Part shown: piece after piece, positions 63,012 to 64,000 of the stretch
How the letters are laid out: the number at the start of each line of letters is the position of its first letter
Numbering within the stretch: the stretch's first letter is position 1
NCBI RefSeq assembly: GCF_040371755.1
Contig: NZ_BAABWE010000001.1
Span: 606,439 to 670,438, forward strand
DNA: 64,000 nt
Origin: Bermanella sp040371755
Lineage (GTDB): Bacteria > Pseudomonadota > Gammaproteobacteria > Pseudomonadales > Oceanobacteraceae
Direction: 5' to 3'
The notes under the pieces: model-generated
The model's database searches: none
What the model was told of the DNA's origin: nothing
What the model saw: the letters and a program-made list of their open reading frames with translations, nothing else
Program-made: the position numbers and the translations under genes

Positions 63012-64000
63012 GACATCAATTAAGACACCCATTATAAGAAATTATGCCTAGTTCGTATAGGCCAATATTTGATCATTCATACAAATTTCGTATTCACAAT
63101 CATCAACGACTCCATCATATTTAAAATATCGGAGGAGTGAATATGCCAAAACCAAGGAAGGAACAGGTGAGCCTTGAGGCTACGCCTTATTATCACTGCG
63201 TATCCCGCTGTGTGCGCAAAGCATTTTTATGCGGTTATGATTCCCACAGCGAAGTAAGCTATGAGCATCGACGCGCTTGGCTTGAAGAAGCATTGCTGGA
63301 CCAAGCGCAAGTCTTTGCCATTGATATTGCCGCCTATGCCATCATGTCCAACCACTACCATGTGGTGTTACACGTCAATCAAAAACAAGCTGAGAGCTGG
63401 GATATTGATGAGGTTATTGATCGCTGGCATAAGCTGTACAAAGGCAACGCCCTCAGCCAACGTTATTTAAGCGACCCTAATTTTTCAAAAGCGGAATTCG
63501 AAAAACTCCAAGAATTTATAGAAAAATGGCGAGCGCGATTAATGGACATTGGTTGGTTTATTGGTCGGCTTAATGAAAAAATAGCTCGGCAAGCCAACTA
63601 TGAAGATCGATGTACTGGCCGTTTCTGGGAAGGTCGTTTTAAATCACAAGCCCTGCTTGATGAAAAAGCCCTCGCCGCCTGCATGGCTTATGTCGATTTG
63701 AATCCCGTACGAGCAAAAATGGCAAAAACACCGGAAAAATCTGAACATACATCGGTTAAAGCTCGAGCTGAAAAAGCGAAACTCGCCCATCAACCTAACC
63801 ACCCTAAACAACAAGTATCTAAACTCATGCCGTTTGCGGGCAACCCTAGAAACAACATGCCTGAAGGACTACCCTTTCGTTTAACCGATTATTTAGCCTT
63901 AATTGATATAACAGGCCGAGCCATTCGTGAAGATAAACGGGGCCATATTGAGAAGAACCTACCTGATATTCTCAACCGTTTAGGCATTGAACCTGAAAAC
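63012..64000 (+). mobile_element. REP-associated/HUH transposase element, right end outside window
   Basis: The left boundary is inferred from where the truncated strictosidine-synthase-like gene loses homology, about 63011. From there 130 bases of non-coding sequence lead to the transposase gene. I could not see terminal repeats or a target-site duplication because the other end is out of view. Confidence 0.55.
63143..64000 (+). CDS. REP-associated tyrosine transposase-like protein, 3' end outside window
   Basis: 286 codons, open to the window edge. It has the HUH metal site in IMSNHYHVVLHV (His-Tyr-His near residue 75) and the family's conserved GRFWEGRFKSQAL and MAYVDLNPVRAKM runs. This is the Y1 transposase type found as single genes beside REP-like repeats, which cut and join single-stranded DNA. 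The ATG has an excellent GGAGGAG six bases upstream. Length so far is close to the ~300-330 residues of the family. Confidence 0.85.
   Translation, partial: MPKPRKEQVSLEATPYYHCVSRCVRKAFLCGYDSHSEVSYEHRRAWLEEALLDQAQVFAIDIAAYAIMSNHYHVVLHVNQKQAESWDIDEVIDRWHKLYKGNALSQRYLSDPNFSKAEFEKLQEFIEKWRARLMDIGWFIGRLNEKIARQANYEDRCTGRFWEGRFKSQALLDEKALAACMAYVDLNPVRAKMAKTPEKSEHTSVKARAEKAKLAHQPNHPKQQVSKLMPFAGNPRNNMPEGLPFRLTDYLALIDITGRAIREDKRGHIEKNLPDILNRLGIEPEN

Overview
The window looks like a chromosomal segment of a marine gammaproteobacterium, probably near the Oceanospirillales. The evidence is the housekeeping blocks (trpS-scpA-scpB-rluB, smc-zipA-ligA, mnmC, acs), the moderately low GC, and an accessory polysaccharide locus placed directly after rluB. 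Genus cannot be fixed from the sequence alone. No rRNA, tRNA or CRISPR array was seen.

Bases 1 to 26045, all on the minus strand (read from 26045 down to 1), form one surface-glycan locus. In transcription order it runs: galE; wecB and wecC (UDP-ManNAc and UDP-ManNAcA); legB, legC, a 3-hydroxyacyl-CoA dehydrogenase, a GNAT acyltransferase, legG, a PIG-L deacetylase, legI, a NeuD/LegH-like acyltransferase, ptmE-like, ptmF-like, legF/ptmB and ptmA-like; two Gfo/Idh oxidoreductases; a Wzx-like flippase; an SGNH hydrolase; a Wzy-like polymerase; a GT-B glycosyltransferase; a sialidase-fold lipoprotein; an asparagine-synthase-like amidotransferase; and a bi-domain oxidoreductase cut by the left edge. 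Most neighbours overlap by 1 to 30 bases, so they are probably co-transcribed. Together they should make CMP-activated legionaminic acid (or an isomer) through GDP-linked precursors and build a Wzx/Wzy-type glycan from it. The deacetylase, hydroxyacyl-CoA dehydrogenase and GNAT genes suggest a non-acetyl N-acyl group, possibly 3-hydroxybutyryl.

Bases 26150 to 46320 are mostly core genes: rluB, scpB, scpA, trpS, a YciO/Sua5-type gene, a PHP phosphoesterase and a VC0807-type membrane protein on minus; yciI, an SH3-domain protein, a periplasmic cyclophilin and mnmC on plus; then small genes, an SLT lipoprotein, ligA, zipA, smc and an hsp20 gene on minus. Degenerate coding sequence lies between smc and hsp20. 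The hsp20 gene has a good heat-shock (sigma-32) promoter match.

Bases 46500 to 57330 are an accessory island on minus: a toroid and carboxypeptidase-regulatory-like surface protein, a large Ig/cadherin-like secreted protein, a transglutaminase-like protein that lacks the catalytic Cys and has a hydrophobic C-terminal tail, and a small membrane protein right after it. The organisation resembles a polymorphic-toxin or surface-adhesin operon. A 17-base palindrome sits upstream of its first gene.

Bases 57598 to 64000 hold acs, a DUF2804 gene, a small periplasmic protein, an AT-rich sulfotransferase-like gene, a 5'-truncated strictosidine-synthase-like gene, and a REP-associated-type HUH transposase gene that runs off the right edge and appears to have broken it.
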